NCBI RefSeq assembly: GCF_014652675.1
Contig: NZ_BMZG01000010.1
Location: 1 to 64,000 of the forward strand
DNA length: 64,000 nt
From: Formosimonas limnophila
GTDB taxonomy: Bacteria; Pseudomonadota; Gammaproteobacteria; Burkholderiales; Burkholderiaceae
Reading direction: 5' to 3'
This document shows positions 46,910 through 56,063 of this stretch, one piece after another. The stretch's first letter is position 1, and each line of letters starts with the position of its first letter. Below the pieces are notes generated by a model. It saw only the letters and a list, made by a program, of their open reading frames with translations. It ran no database searches and was not told the DNA's origin. A program made the position numbers and the translations under genes.

Positions 46910-48484
46910 ATGATTGAGTATTTTCAGAGAAATAAGCGATTCGCTCAAGTTTTGTTGTTTGCTATCGCGGTGCCCGCGTTGGTGTTAACAGGGGGGCAAT
47001 TTTTTAATGACACAGCGCGTTCGCCTAATGTGGCTGTCGTTGGTTCTCAGCACATCACGCAGCAGCAGTTTGAAGCAGCTTTTAGCAATCGATTGGGACA
47101 GGTGCAACAAATGTTGGGTAGTGCTTATGATGCGACACAGTTTGATACCGCCGAGCAGCGTGCGGTTTATTTAGAGTCCATGGTTAATGAAGCGTTGATT
47201 AAAGAAGCGGCAAAAGACGAGCGTATAGAAGTGTCTGATTTTGCGTTGAGTAAAGCGATTCAGGCAGGTATTGCTGCTAATCTGCCCAAAACTGAAGACG
47301 GTCGAATTGATACGGCGGCTTATCAAAACATGGTTAAAGCCAATGGTATGACGGTAGCTGTCTACGAATCACGGTTGCGTGAGCAGCAAGCGCAAATCAT
47401 TTTATCAAATTCAATGAGTTCAGTTCTGGGACTATTGCCTGCACAAAGTGCAGCACTAAAGACTTTGCTTAGCCAAACTCGACAAATCGAGCGTCGGGTG
47501 ATTGATTTGACGCCTTATTTGGCGAATGTGTCCGTCACTGCGGAGCAGGTGCAGGGGTATTATGCAAAAAATCCTGCCAAGTTTACAGTGACAGACCAGT
47601 CCGATGTTGAGTATGCGATTATTCCTGTTCTGCCGGAAAACTATGTCATCACCGATGAGGACATTAAACTCGCTTTTGGTGAAGGGACTGCAGAGCAATA
47701 CGCGAAGGTGCGTGCTGATCAAAATCAGTCGCGAGAAGTAATGAAAAAAGCCGCTGCCGCTCGTGTGTCTGATATGTCAAAGAAGCTGGGTGAAGAACTG
47801 GCTAAAACCCCCAGTGACTTGACTGCTTTAGTAAAAACGTTTGGTGCTCGACTCGGTTCTGCTCAAAATGTGTCACGTGCTGGTGAAGTGGCTCCAGCTT
47901 TACAAAACACCCCATTGGTTCGCGCGGAAGTTCGCGAAGTGTTGCTCAGTGGCGAGCATGTTACCAAAAAGACCATCAGTAACCCAGTCCAAGCGGATGA
48001 TTACACGCTGGTTGTTGGTAAGGTCACGCGACAAACCCCAGGGGGCTTGCAGCCGTTGGAGGTTGTTAAAGCAGTCATTGAGCAAATACTCAGGACAGAG
48101 GCGGCTGTCACGGCTGCGCGTAAAGACTACGAAGGCAAACTCAGCGTTATGAGTGCAGCTACAAGTATTGGCCCGCTACAAACCGTTGCGCTGGTTCAGG
48201 GCAATGGGTTGGATTCAGCGACGGTATCGCAGGTTTTGGGTGTTACTGACGGTGCACCAAAGCTGTTGCTTAGTGCGGGCAGTGATAAAATTGAGCTGGT
48301 CCGGGTTTTGGGCAAAGGTGCGCCGCTTGACACGAATAATGCCAATTTTGATGGTTTGCTGGCGGAGTGGAGCGGCGTGGCAGAGCAGCTGCAATTAACG
48401 GCTTATTTACAGGTTTTGCGTGCACGTTATGGTGTGAAAACGTATCCTGAGTTAATCGTCGCGGCTAAAAAAGAAACGGCTTAA
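46910..48484 (+). CDS. PpiD/SurA-N domain periplasmic chaperone lacking the parvulin domain
   Basis: A 524-residue PpiD-like protein by position (after hupB and tRNAs) and by its N-terminus: a cytosolic MIEYFQRNKRFAQ, one membrane helix (VLLFAIAVPALVLTGG) and the SurA-type chaperone domain (ITQQQFEAAFSNRLGQVQQML, YLESMVNEALIKEAAKDE). PpiD helps proteins leaving SecYEG. Where the parvulin domain should follow, none of its landmarks (H-I-L, GG-D-L-G, F-G-Y-H) occurs; instead there is a short Ala/Lys linker and the C-terminal helical domain. The family is usually above 600 residues, so about 100 residues are missing. It may act only as a holding chaperone. Confidence 0.85.
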   Translation: MIEYFQRNKRFAQVLLFAIAVPALVLTGGQFFNDTARSPNVAVVGSQHITQQQFEAAFSNRLGQVQQMLGSAYDATQFDTAEQRAVYLESMVNEALIKEAAKDERIEVSDFALSKAIQAGIAANLPKTEDGRIDTAAYQNMVKANGMTVAVYESRLREQQAQIILSNSMSSVLGLLPAQSAALKTLLSQTRQIERRVIDLTPYLANVSVTAEQVQGYYAKNPAKFTVTDQSDVEYAIIPVLPENYVITDEDIKLAFGEGTAEQYAKVRADQNQSREVMKKAAAARVSDMSKKLGEELAKTPSDLTALVKTFGARLGSAQNVSRAGEVAPALQNTPLVRAEVREVLLSGEHVTKKTISNPVQADDYTLVVGKVTRQTPGGLQPLEVVKAVIEQILRTEAAVTAARKDYEGKLSVMSAATSIGPLQTVALVQGNGLDSATVSQVLGVTDGAPKLLLSAGSDKIELVRVLGKGAPLDTNNANFDGLLAEWSGVAEQLQLTAYLQVLRARYGVKTYPELIVAAKKETA

Positions 48485-48493
48485 TGGCCAAAG

Positions 48494-48521
48494 CTGGGCA
48501 GGGTAATCCCTGCCTTGTTTG
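48494..48521 (+). terminator. Terminator after the ppiD-like gene
   Basis: GGGCAGGG / CCCTGCC hairpin with loop TAAT followed by TTGTTTGTTG. The remaining 200 bp up to ybiT show nothing else clear. Confidence 0.55.
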
Positions 48522-48727
48522 TTGTGGTGTTCCGGTTGTCAATGTGTCGCGACAAAAATATTGTTAGGACAGCGTGCATCATTGATTGATGAGCACTTGT
48601 TTTTTAAATTTGGTTTTAATTGTGTTTGGGGCTTTGGCCGAGTGATATAGGCTCCCAAGCAACTTGTTTAAACTGAGCGACAAAAAAGTAGGTGACTGCT
48701 CTTTTGTTTTTCATTTTGGAGTTTAAC

Positions 48728-50329
48728 GTGTTATCAGCAGCAAATATTACCCAGCAGTTTGGCGCAAAGCCTTTGTTTGAAAACATCAGTGTTAAGTTTG
48801 GCGAAGGCAATCGTTATGGCCTCATCGGAGCTAATGGCTGTGGCAAGTCAACGTTCATGAAAATCCTCGGCGGCGATTTAGAGCCGAGTGCGGGTAATGT
48901 CAGTGTTGAGCCCAATGTGCGCGTGGGTAAATTGCGTCAAGACCAGTTTGCTTTCGAAGACTTGCGCGTGCTGGACGTGGTCATGATGGGGCATTCTGAG
49001 ATGTGGCTCGCCATGACCGAGCGTGATGCGATTTATGCCAACATGGAAGCGACTGAAGACGATTACATGAAAGCGGCTGAGCTTGAGGGGGTCTTTGCCC
49101 AATACGACGGCTACACTGCCGAAGCTCGTGCGGGTGAGTTGCTCTCTGGGGTAGGGATTGTCAATAGTTATCACGACGGTCTCATGAGTGCTGTGCCTCC
49201 AGGTTTGAAGGTTCGTGTGTTGCTGGCACAAGCCCTGTTCTCTGATCCTGACGTTTTGCTGCTGGATGAGCCAACCAATAACTTGGACATTGATACCATC
49301 CGTTGGTTGGAACACGCGATTAACGAAAAAGACTGCACGATGATCATCATTTCGCATGACCGTCATTTTTTGAACGCGGTGTGTACCCACATGGCCGATA
49401 TGGATTACGGCACGCTCACGGTGTATTCGGGCAACTACGATGACTATATGATGGCTTCGGCTGAGGCGCGCGCTCGTCAAATGGCCAGCAACTCAAAAGC
49501 TAAAGAACGGATTGCGGAGTTACAAGAGTTCGTTCAGCGCTTTGCGGCGAACAAGGCCAAGGCTCGTCAAGCCACTTCACGCCAGAAAATGATTCAAAAA
49601 ATCAAAGGGGACACCGTCGAGATGAAGCCTTCATCACGCCAAAATCCTTTCATTCGGTTTGAACAAAACAAAGTCATGCATCGCTTGGCCGTTGAAGTTG
49701 AGACCATTGCAAAAACCTTTGATAAACCGATTGTCAAAAACTACTCCGCCATGGTTGAGGCAGGTGAGAAAATCGCCATTATTGGTGGCAATGGTGTGGG
49801 TAAAACCACGCTACTGCGGATTCTCAAAGGTGAGCTCGAACCCGATAGCGGCAAAGTCAAATGGTCTGAGAATGCCGATATTGGCTACATGGCGCAAGAT
49901 GTGGCTGAGCAGTTTGACTCAGATGAGTTGGTGATGGATTGGATGGGCCAATTCCGTCAGGCAGGCGATGATGATCAAGCGATTCGCAGCGTGTTGGGTA
50001 AACTGCTTTTTTCTGGCGAGGACGTGGGTAAAAAAGTACGGGTTCTCTCGGGTGGTGAAAAACACCGTATGAGCTTTGGTCGTTTGATGCTGGGGCGTCA
50101 CAATGTGATGATGCTCGATGAACCAACCAATCACTTGGATATGGAGTCGATTGAGTCGCTTCAGCTGGCATTGGAGAAGTACACAGGCACGGTGTTTATT
50201 GTGTCGCATGATCGCCAGTTTATTGACAACGTCGCGACACGGATTATTGAGGTCAAAGGCGATGGAAACATTGTTGATTACAAAGGTGACTATGAGTCTT
50301 ACCTCGATAGCCAAGGATTGAATGACTAA
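48728..50329 (+). CDS. ybiT: ABC-F family ATPase YbiT
   Basis: A 533-residue ABC-F protein with two ATP-binding cassettes and no membrane part; ABC-F proteins bind the ribosomal E site and modulate translation. Cassette 1: Walker [10 protein letters not shown] near residues 35-43, signature LSGV variant, Walker [12 protein letters not shown]. The linker contains [16 protein letters not shown]. Cassette 2: [14 protein letters not shown] and [11 protein letters not shown]. Strings such as [21 protein letters not shown] and QNPFIRFEQ are those of YbiT rather than EttA or Uup. Start is the GTG at 48728 with TTGGAG upstream. Confidence 0.92.
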   Translation: MLSAANITQQFGAKPLFENISVKFGEGNRYGLIGANGCGKSTFMKILGGDLEPSAGNVSVEPNVRVGKLRQDQFAFEDLRVLDVVMMGHSEMWLAMTERDAIYANMEATEDDYMKAAELEGVFAQYDGYTAEARAGELLSGVGIVNSYHDGLMSAVPPGLKVRVLLAQALFSDPDVLLLDEPTNNLDIDTIRWLEHAINEKDCTMIIISHDRHFLNAVCTHMADMDYGTLTVYSGNYDDYMMASAEARARQMASNSKAKERIAELQEFVQRFAANKAKARQATSRQKMIQKIKGDTVEMKPSSRQNPFIRFEQNKVMHRLAVEVETIAKTFDKPIVKNYSAMVEAGEKIAIIGGNGVGKTTLLRILKGELEPDSGKVKWSENADIGYMAQDVAEQFDSDELVMDWMGQFRQAGDDDQAIRSVLGKLLFSGEDVGKKVRVLSGGEKHRMSFGRLMLGRHNVMMLDEPTNHLDMESIESLQLALEKYTGTVFIVSHDRQFIDNVATRIIEVKGDGNIVDYKGDYESYLDSQGLND

Positions 50330-50353
50330 ATGGTACTTAGGGTTCAGAATTTA

Positions 50354-50387
50354 AAACAAAGACGCGATTGATCGCGTCTTTGTTTCA
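50354..50387 (+). terminator. Terminator after ybiT
   Basis: ACAAAGACGCGAT / ATCGCGTCTTTGT hairpin followed by TTCATTTG. Confidence 0.7.
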
Positions 50388-50479
50388 TTTGTTGGATACG
50401 TTGGATACCAATATTGCAGACACACACAATCCACTTGGTGGTTTTAGGTGTCGCAGTGCACAAGCCCTATCTGCATACG

Positions 50480-50508
50480 TTCACACGGGCGTGAGGAAAG
50501 GGTACAAT
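50480..50508 (+). promoter_or_regulatory. Probable promoter for the LD-carboxypeptidase gene
   Basis: TTCACA (50480-50485), 17-bp spacer and TACAAT (50503-50508), about 40 bp upstream of the start codon. Confidence 0.5.
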
Positions 50509-50549
50509 GAATCTTTATTGTTTCACTCACCTCTTTTTTGTTGATAACC

Positions 50550-51461
50550 ATGCCTCTCTTACATCTCATTGCCCCATCAGGTGACCCTCAGGATCAGGAC
50601 GCTGTTGCTCGTGCTGTTGATTATTTTCAAGAAAAAGGTTGGCAGGTCAAAGGCCAATCTTCTGCGCTGCGACACTTTCAGAGATTCGCAGGAACGGACG
50701 ACGAGCGAGCGGCTGAGCTAAATGCTTTGACCAAATACGCACAGCCCGAATTCAAAGACAGTAAGCCTGACCTTGTTATGGCACTTCGTGGTGGTTATGG
50801 TTTGTCGCGCATTCTTGATCGTATTGATTTTGATGGCTTGGCAGCTGCAGATTTAGTTTTTATCGGTCACAGCGACTTTACTGCATTCACACTGGCGTAC
50901 TATGCTCTCACGGGTAAGGCTTCCTATAGTGGGCCGATGACGTGTTTTGATTTCGGTGCTGATTCGCCTTCTTCTTTTACGCAACACCACTTTTGGGAAT
51001 TGCTGGGCGCGGGTATTGACGCCATAAAAGTCAGAGTGGCTCAGCCGTATCAGTTCAAAACAGAAGGCATGTTGTGGGGGGGGAACTTGACTATGGTGTC
51101 CCAGCTGGTGGGTAGTCGTTATTTGCCAGAAGTTAAAGATGGTATTTTGTTTCTTGAAGATATCAATGAGCATCCCTATCGCATCGAGCGAGCGATTTAC
51201 CAGCTGAGAGAGGCGGGGATTTTAACCCAGCAGAGAGCCATGATTCTTGGGCAGTTTAACGGTTACAAACTTTATGAAAATGATGCGGGCTACGATTTTG
51301 ATGAAATGGTCAAACATCTGCGTTCACGCATCGATATTCCGCTTTTGACCGATCTGCCATTTGGGCATGTTCGAGACAAGCTAACTTTACCTGTGGGTCG
51401 AGTGGCGCAATTAGATGTGCGTCAAGATGATGGGTACGTGCTGTCGTATGGCCGAATTTAA
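50550..51461 (+). CDS. Muramoyltetrapeptide (L,D-) carboxypeptidase, S66 family
   Basis: A 303-residue LdcA-like serine peptidase that removes the terminal D-Ala from peptidoglycan tetrapeptides for recycling. The nucleophile Ser is in FIGHSDFTAF (about residue 111), the Glu in the NLTMVSQLVGS-FLEDINEHPYR half and the His in LPFGHVRDKLTLPVG (about 277). RGGYGLSRIL is the usual oxyanion-region motif. Start ATG 50550 (MPLLHLIAPSG); the frame is open 12 nt further up from TTG codons. Confidence 0.92.
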   Translation: MPLLHLIAPSGDPQDQDAVARAVDYFQEKGWQVKGQSSALRHFQRFAGTDDERAAELNALTKYAQPEFKDSKPDLVMALRGGYGLSRILDRIDFDGLAAADLVFIGHSDFTAFTLAYYALTGKASYSGPMTCFDFGADSPSSFTQHHFWELLGAGIDAIKVRVAQPYQFKTEGMLWGGNLTMVSQLVGSRYLPEVKDGILFLEDINEHPYRIERAIYQLREAGILTQQRAMILGQFNGYKLYENDAGYDFDEMVKHLRSRIDIPLLTDLPFGHVRDKLTLPVGRVAQLDVRQDDGYVLSYGRI

Positions 51462-51509
51462 GGCATCTAAGTGATATGCACTTTATACAAAATAACAGAT
51501 GATGGTTAA

Positions 51510-52318
51510 TTGCGTGATGTTATTACCTTAATTATAAAAAAAGTGGCACTGACCGATGATGGTAAAACTGCAGTGGTGTCAAATACTTTGGGCAAAAGCA
51601 GTGTGTGGTTGGTGAATTTTTTGAATCTATCAAATGAATGTTTGATGCAGCGTGAGCGTGGTGAGTTGATTGAGTTTTTGTCCCATGACTTGCGCAGCCC
51701 TCAAGTTTCGATTCTGTCGTTGATTGGAGTTACAGCGGCAGTCGAACAGTCGTGTGGATGATGAGGTGTTTTATAGCCAAATTGTAGATAAAGTACACCA
51801 AACATTGGATTGGGCGGTAGACTTGGTTGATCTATCCAAGGTCAAAGTCAACCAATATCAAATGAATGAGCTAAATGCGACTCAGATACTCGATGAAGCC
51901 GTTGAGCATGTTTGGTCTCAGGTGCAGGCTAAACGCATTGAACTGACGTTCGATGAGGCAGACAGATTAGCTGCCACAAGTATCTGGGTTTTGTGTGATG
52001 GTGCTTTGCTGATTCGTGCCTTGGATAACCTGTTGTCCAATGCGATTCGTTATAGCGAAAGCGACAGTGTGGTCAGAGTCGCTGTGTGCACGGAAGGCTC
52101 TAATCCCCAGTGGGTTCATCTGTCGTATTATTGATGGCTGGCGAGGGATGTCAAACGAGCAACTCGCACGATTGAATTTGGGTCTGCAGCTCATCCCACA
52201 TACGCAGGGTACGCAACCAGATGCTGCAAATAGTCTTGATGTTGGGTTTGCGATGGCGCGAACGGTTATTATGCGGCATCAAGGGCATTTGGTTGTTAAA
52301 AGCGAGTTAGGTCGGTGA
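51510..52318 (+). pseudogene. Frameshifted sensor histidine kinase remnant
   Basis: Pieces of one kinase core lie in three successive frames. Frame A (to about 51760) has the H-box in ERGELIEFLSHDLRSPQ; frame B (51724-52134) continues with a dimerisation helix and the N-box LIRALDNLLSNAIRYSESD; frame C (to the TGA at 52316) has the end of the ATPase domain, VGFAMARTVIMRHQGHL and SELGR. At least two frameshifts, near 51740 and 52115, break it, and the sensory half upstream is missing. The FLSHDLRSPQ type occurs in CHASE2-sensor kinases of Burkholderiales; no response regulator is adjacent. Not functional. Confidence 0.8.
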
Positions 52319-52430
52319 ACAACGGTGACTGTGAGGCTACCCATATCGCTGAGTGAATGAGTGCGGTTTTACAAATGATCGATGGTTTTCTCAAGAGGGA
52401 AAATCAAGGTTACTCAAGTGTAAGACTGAT

Positions 52431-52465
52431 CGAAAAAAAATCAGTGCTACAGTACTGATTTTTTG
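52431..52465. terminator. Terminator downstream of rho
   Basis: AAAAAATCAGTRC-type stem (AAAATCAGT / ACTGATTTT) around GCTACAGT, with A-run and T-run flanks; serves rho on the minus strand. Confidence 0.7.
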
Positions 52466-52475
52466 ATGGCGTTGA

Positions 52476-53738
52476 TTACCCGCCGCGTCTCATCATTTCA
52501 AAAAACTCAGCATTGTTCTTTGTTTGTTTCATTTTGTCGACAATGAACTCCATGGCTGCGATATCGTCCATCTCGTAGAGGAATTTGCGCAGAATCCAGA
52601 TTTTTTGAAGAACGTCTGGTTTGAGTAAAAGCTCCTCGCGGCGCGTGGATGATTTGTTCAAGCTGATGCTTGGGTAAACACGTTTCTCTGACATGCGGCG
52701 ATCCAAGCACAGTTCCATATTGCCCGTGCCTTTGAATTCTTCAAAAATCACATCATCCATCCGTGAGCCCGTGTCCACGAGCGCGGTGGCGATGATGGTC
52801 AGTGAGCCACCTTCTTCGATGTTGCGTGCTGCACCAAAAAAACGTTTTGGGCGTTGTAGGGCATTGGCATCGACACCGCCTGTGAGGACTTTACCTGAGG
52901 CTGGAATGACGGTGTTGTATGCGCGTGCCAATCGGGTGATGGAGTCAACGAGAATAACGACGTCTTTACCTGTTTCGGTCAAACGTTTGGCTTTTTCGAT
53001 GACCATTTCGGCGACTTGGACGTGACGGGTGGCTGGCTCATCAAATGTTGAGGCGATGACTTCGCCTTTGACAGCGCGTTGCATTTCGGTCACTTCTTCG
53101 GGACGCTCGTCAACCAATAGGACAAATAAGTCAATGTCAGGACGGTTTTCGGCAACGGCGTGAGCGATGTTTTGCAGCATGACAGTTTTACCCGACTTGG
53201 GCGGGGCGACGATGAGGCCACGCTGTCCCAAACCGATGGGGGAAATGATGTCAATGATACGGCCTGTGAGGTTTTCCTCGGCCTTGATGTCGCGTTCTAA
53301 CGGCAGGAGTTTGTTCGGGTGAATCGCGGTTAAGTTTTCGAACAAAATACGGTGTTTGGTGTGCTCAGGGACAAGGCCGTTGACTTTATCGACTTTGACG
53401 AGGGCGAAATAGCGCTCGTTGTCTTTCGGTGTGCGTACTTCACCTTCGATGGTGTCGCCTGTGTGTAAATTGAAACGACGAATCTGTGAGGGTGAGATGT
53501 AGATATCATCCGTGCTGGCGAGATAAGATGTGTCGGGTGAGCGCAAAAATCCAAAACCATCGGGCAAAACCTCGAGCGTGCCATCGCCGAAGACCGACTC
53601 GCCTGTTTTGGCGCGACGTTTGAGCACGGCGAACATGAGCTCTTGTTTACGCAGACGGCTGGCGTTTTCGATGCCCAGCTCAAGCGCCATTTCGACGAGT
53701 TCTTTGATGGGTAGGGATTTTAATTCGTTTAAATGCAT
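52476..53738 (-). CDS. rho: Transcription termination factor Rho
   Basis: A 420-residue hexameric RNA helicase. N-terminal helical domain ([24 protein letters not shown]), RNA-binding cold-shock-like domain with [15 protein letters not shown]-type residues (here [15 protein letters not shown]), Walker [13 protein letters not shown] (APPKAGKT in most species), Walker [12 protein letters not shown]-loop and R-loop. The ATG at 53738 was chosen over TTG-initiated MFI three codons upstream. Upstream is the broken trxA; trxA-rho is an old conserved neighbourhood. Confidence 0.97.
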   Translation of the reverse strand: MHLNELKSLPIKELVEMALELGIENASRLRKQELMFAVLKRRAKTGESVFGDGTLEVLPDGFGFLRSPDTSYLASTDDIYISPSQIRRFNLHTGDTIEGEVRTPKDNERYFALVKVDKVNGLVPEHTKHRILFENLTAIHPNKLLPLERDIKAEENLTGRIIDIISPIGLGQRGLIVAPPKSGKTVMLQNIAHAVAENRPDIDLFVLLVDERPEEVTEMQRAVKGEVIASTFDEPATRHVQVAEMVIEKAKRLTETGKDVVILVDSITRLARAYNTVIPASGKVLTGGVDANALQRPKRFFGAARNIEEGGSLTIIATALVDTGSRMDDVIFEEFKGTGNMELCLDRRMSEKRVYPSISLNKSSTRREELLLKPDVLQKIWILRKFLYEMDDIAAMEFIVDKMKQTKNNAEFFEMMRRGG

Positions 53739-53896
53739 GATGAACAATCATTAAGATGCGTGCGAGTGACGCGGCGGAAATAACTTTTTGAGGGGAAATA
53801 AGAAGTATTGCAGAATGTGTCGAGCGACACGAAAATCGATAAGATGCGCGATTATAGCTGAAAAACAGGGTAAGGTGAGGGTTTTATGAATAACGC

Positions 53897-53927
53897 CACA
53901 GCGCGGTTATAACCACCGCGCTGTGTG
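53897..53927. terminator. Hairpin after trxA remnant
   Basis: CACAGCGCGG / CCGCGCTGTG stem with loop TTATAACCA, just past the trxA stop. There is no real T-run, so it may be a rho-dependent or weak terminator. Confidence 0.45.
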
Positions 53928-53933
53928 CTTTGA

Positions 53934-54231
53934 TTAAAGGTGGCTGTCGATGAAAGCGGCCAATTGTGATTTGCTCGCTGCGCCGACTTTTGTGCCCATG
54001 ACTGTGCCGTTTTTGAACAACAACAAAGTGGGGATGCCACGAATACCGAATTTGGCAGGCGTGTTGGCGTTTTCATCGACATTGACTTTCACAATGGTGA
54101 TTTTGCCATCGTAGTCTTTTGATAATTCGTCCAATACTGGGGCAAGCCCAAAAATCCACCAATACTGGGGTGGCGGCGTTTAAAACGTCTGCTTCAAAAG
54201 TGTCGTCGGTAACATGCTTTAGGGTGCTCAT
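53934..54231 (-). pseudogene. trxA: Thioredoxin gene with the active site deleted and frame broken
   Basis: From the ATG at 54231 (good GGAAAACCC leader) the first 29 codons read [20 protein letters not shown] then TPVLVDFWA, normal TrxA. The next nine expected residues, E-W-C-G-P-C-K-M-I, are absent: only one T (54144) remains between GCT (Ala) and GCC CCA GTA TTG (APVL). The remainder, [13 protein letters not shown] to the end at 53934, is normal thioredoxin including [14 protein letters not shown], but in another frame. The net loss is 26 nt. As written no functional thioredoxin can be made. A 12-bp repeat CCCCAGTATTGG flanks the junction at 54131-54142 and 54159-54170. A sequencing or assembly error is the alternative. 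Confidence 0.85.
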
Positions 54232-54370
54232 GGGTTTTCCTTGTGGTGTGAATAGAATCTATGGGCTAACTGGTGATGCGCTTTTGATTTTCAAGAGCAA
54301 TACCAAAGATAAGGCATTTTATCTGTTTTTTTGGGTGCTTGCTCAATTGTGGTCTAAATTGATTGACGTA

Positions 54371-54405
54371 AAAAAAAGCGACGCCTCAGCGGCGTCGCTT
54401 TTTTG
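54371..54405. terminator. Bidirectional terminator downstream of the symporter gene
   Basis: AAAAAAGCGACGCC / GGCGTCGCTTTTTT stem with a TCAGC loop. The 140 bp between it and the trxA start hold the trxA promoter region, nothing specific recognised. Confidence 0.8.
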
Positions 54406-54428
54406 TTGGTCAATCAAACGGCAAAGGA

Positions 54429-55838
54429 TTACTTCCAGTTGTCGTCCATTAACTTACCTTTCAAACCTTCAATTGATTCGCTTTTGAAAACAGGCTCTTT
54501 GCCTGCTTTGAGCTGGCTTGCGTAGTCTTTCCATGCCGCGAAAGAGAATTTAGAAAGAAGCAAAATGGCGGCTAAGTTAATTAATGCCATGAAGCCCATG
54601 CTGACATCAGCCATGTCCCACACGAGTGGCAAGCTGCCTGTTGCGCCGAACATCACCATACCTAGCACCATTAAGCGGAAAATCAACACCAGTGTTGGGC
54701 TACGTTTGATGAAGTTGATGTTGCTCTCTGCATAAGCATAGTTACCAATAATGGAAGTGAAGGCAAATAAGAAGATGGCAATAGCTAAGAAGCCGGGACC
54801 ACCTGCGCCAACGTGGTGATTAACCGCCGCTTGCGTTAACGCAATCCCTTTCGCTTCATCACCTGCGGTGTAGGCAGGCGATAGCAAAATTATCAGTGCT
54901 GTCGCGCTACACACGATGATGGTGTCGACAAACACGCCGAGCATTTGCAATAAGCCTTGGTTAACAGGGTGTGGTGTTGAGGCAGAAGCTGCCGCATTTG
55001 GTGCAGAGCCCATACCTGCTTCATTAGAGAACAAGCCGCGTTTGATGCCCATTTCCATCGCTTGTTTCAAGCCAACACCTGCAGCACCACCCAAAGCCGC
55101 TTGTGGGTTAAAGGCAGCAGAAACAATCAGGCCAAGAACGCGTGGCAACTCACCAATGTTGGTGATGATGGCGTACACTGCGACGAGTAGATAAATGACC
55201 GCCATCACAGGCACGAGAATTTCAGCCACTTTACCAATGCGACGTGCACCACCAAAAATCACCGCGCCAGAGGCTGCAACCAGAATAATGCCCATCAACG
55301 TGCGGTCAATGCCAAATGCGACTTCCATGGACTCGGCAATCGCGTTGCTTTGCAACGCATTAAATACCAAACCGAATGCAAGCAATAGACTCAACGCAAA
55401 TGCAATACCCCAGCCACGTGAACCCAAGCCTTGTTGGATATAGTAAGCAGGGCCACCACGGAATGTACCGTCACCGTTTTTGACTTTAAAAATCTGAGCC
55501 AACGTTGCTTCGACGAATGCTGATGACATACCGAGCAATGCCGTCACCCACATCCAAAACACAGCACCTGGGCCGCCAACACTGATGGCTGTGGCGACAC
55601 CTGCGATATTCCCCATACCCACGCGAGAGGCCAAACCTGTGGCGAATGCTTGGAATGAACTGATTTCACCTGGGCCTGCTTTGGCGAATGTGACTTGGCA
55701 GGCACGTTTTAAACCACGAAATTGTAAAAAGCCAAAACGGATGGTGAAGTAAATCCCCACACCGAACAGTAGGTAAACCAAAACATACGACCAAAGTATG
55801 CCGTTGATGTCATTAATAAAACCGTGAAACGCTTCCAT
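54429..55838 (-). CDS. Alanine/glycine:cation symporter (AGCS family)
   Basis: A 469-residue sodium- or proton-coupled amino-acid transporter with about eleven helices. Family motifs: FQAFATGLASRVGMGNIAGVATAI in the first third, GGPGAVFWMWVTALLGM, the GGPAYYIQQGLG loop and GIKRGLFSNEAGMGSAPNAAA. Likely substrates are alanine or glycine. It stands alone with its own terminator; the 225 bp upstream (55839-56063) contain no gene. Confidence 0.94.
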   Translation of the reverse strand: MEAFHGFINDINGILWSYVLVYLLFGVGIYFTIRFGFLQFRGLKRACQVTFAKAGPGEISSFQAFATGLASRVGMGNIAGVATAISVGGPGAVFWMWVTALLGMSSAFVEATLAQIFKVKNGDGTFRGGPAYYIQQGLGSRGWGIAFALSLLLAFGLVFNALQSNAIAESMEVAFGIDRTLMGIILVAASGAVIFGGARRIGKVAEILVPVMAVIYLLVAVYAIITNIGELPRVLGLIVSAAFNPQAALGGAAGVGLKQAMEMGIKRGLFSNEAGMGSAPNAAASASTPHPVNQGLLQMLGVFVDTIIVCSATALIILLSPAYTAGDEAKGIALTQAAVNHHVGAGGPGFLAIAIFLFAFTSIIGNYAYAESNINFIKRSPTLVLIFRLMVLGMVMFGATGSLPLVWDMADVSMGFMALINLAAILLLSKFSFAAWKDYASQLKAGKEPVFKSESIEGLKGKLMDDNWK

Positions 55839-56063
55839 AAAACCATCCTTCTCTTTGTGTGCGGGTGTATAAAGTTACAGTCTCCAGCCCGCATGTTGAT
55901 GTTGTTGTGAACAAAAGAAAATGTTGCGGGCGTATGCTAACATTGGTGGGTGGTTTTTACCCTCCAAAATTTACACACAATTGGTGATTTATTGGCAGAT
56001 TTGGCGCGTTAGACAAAAGAATATTCGGTTTATGCTGTGAGCGCACGTTCTTTTTGGTGGAAT

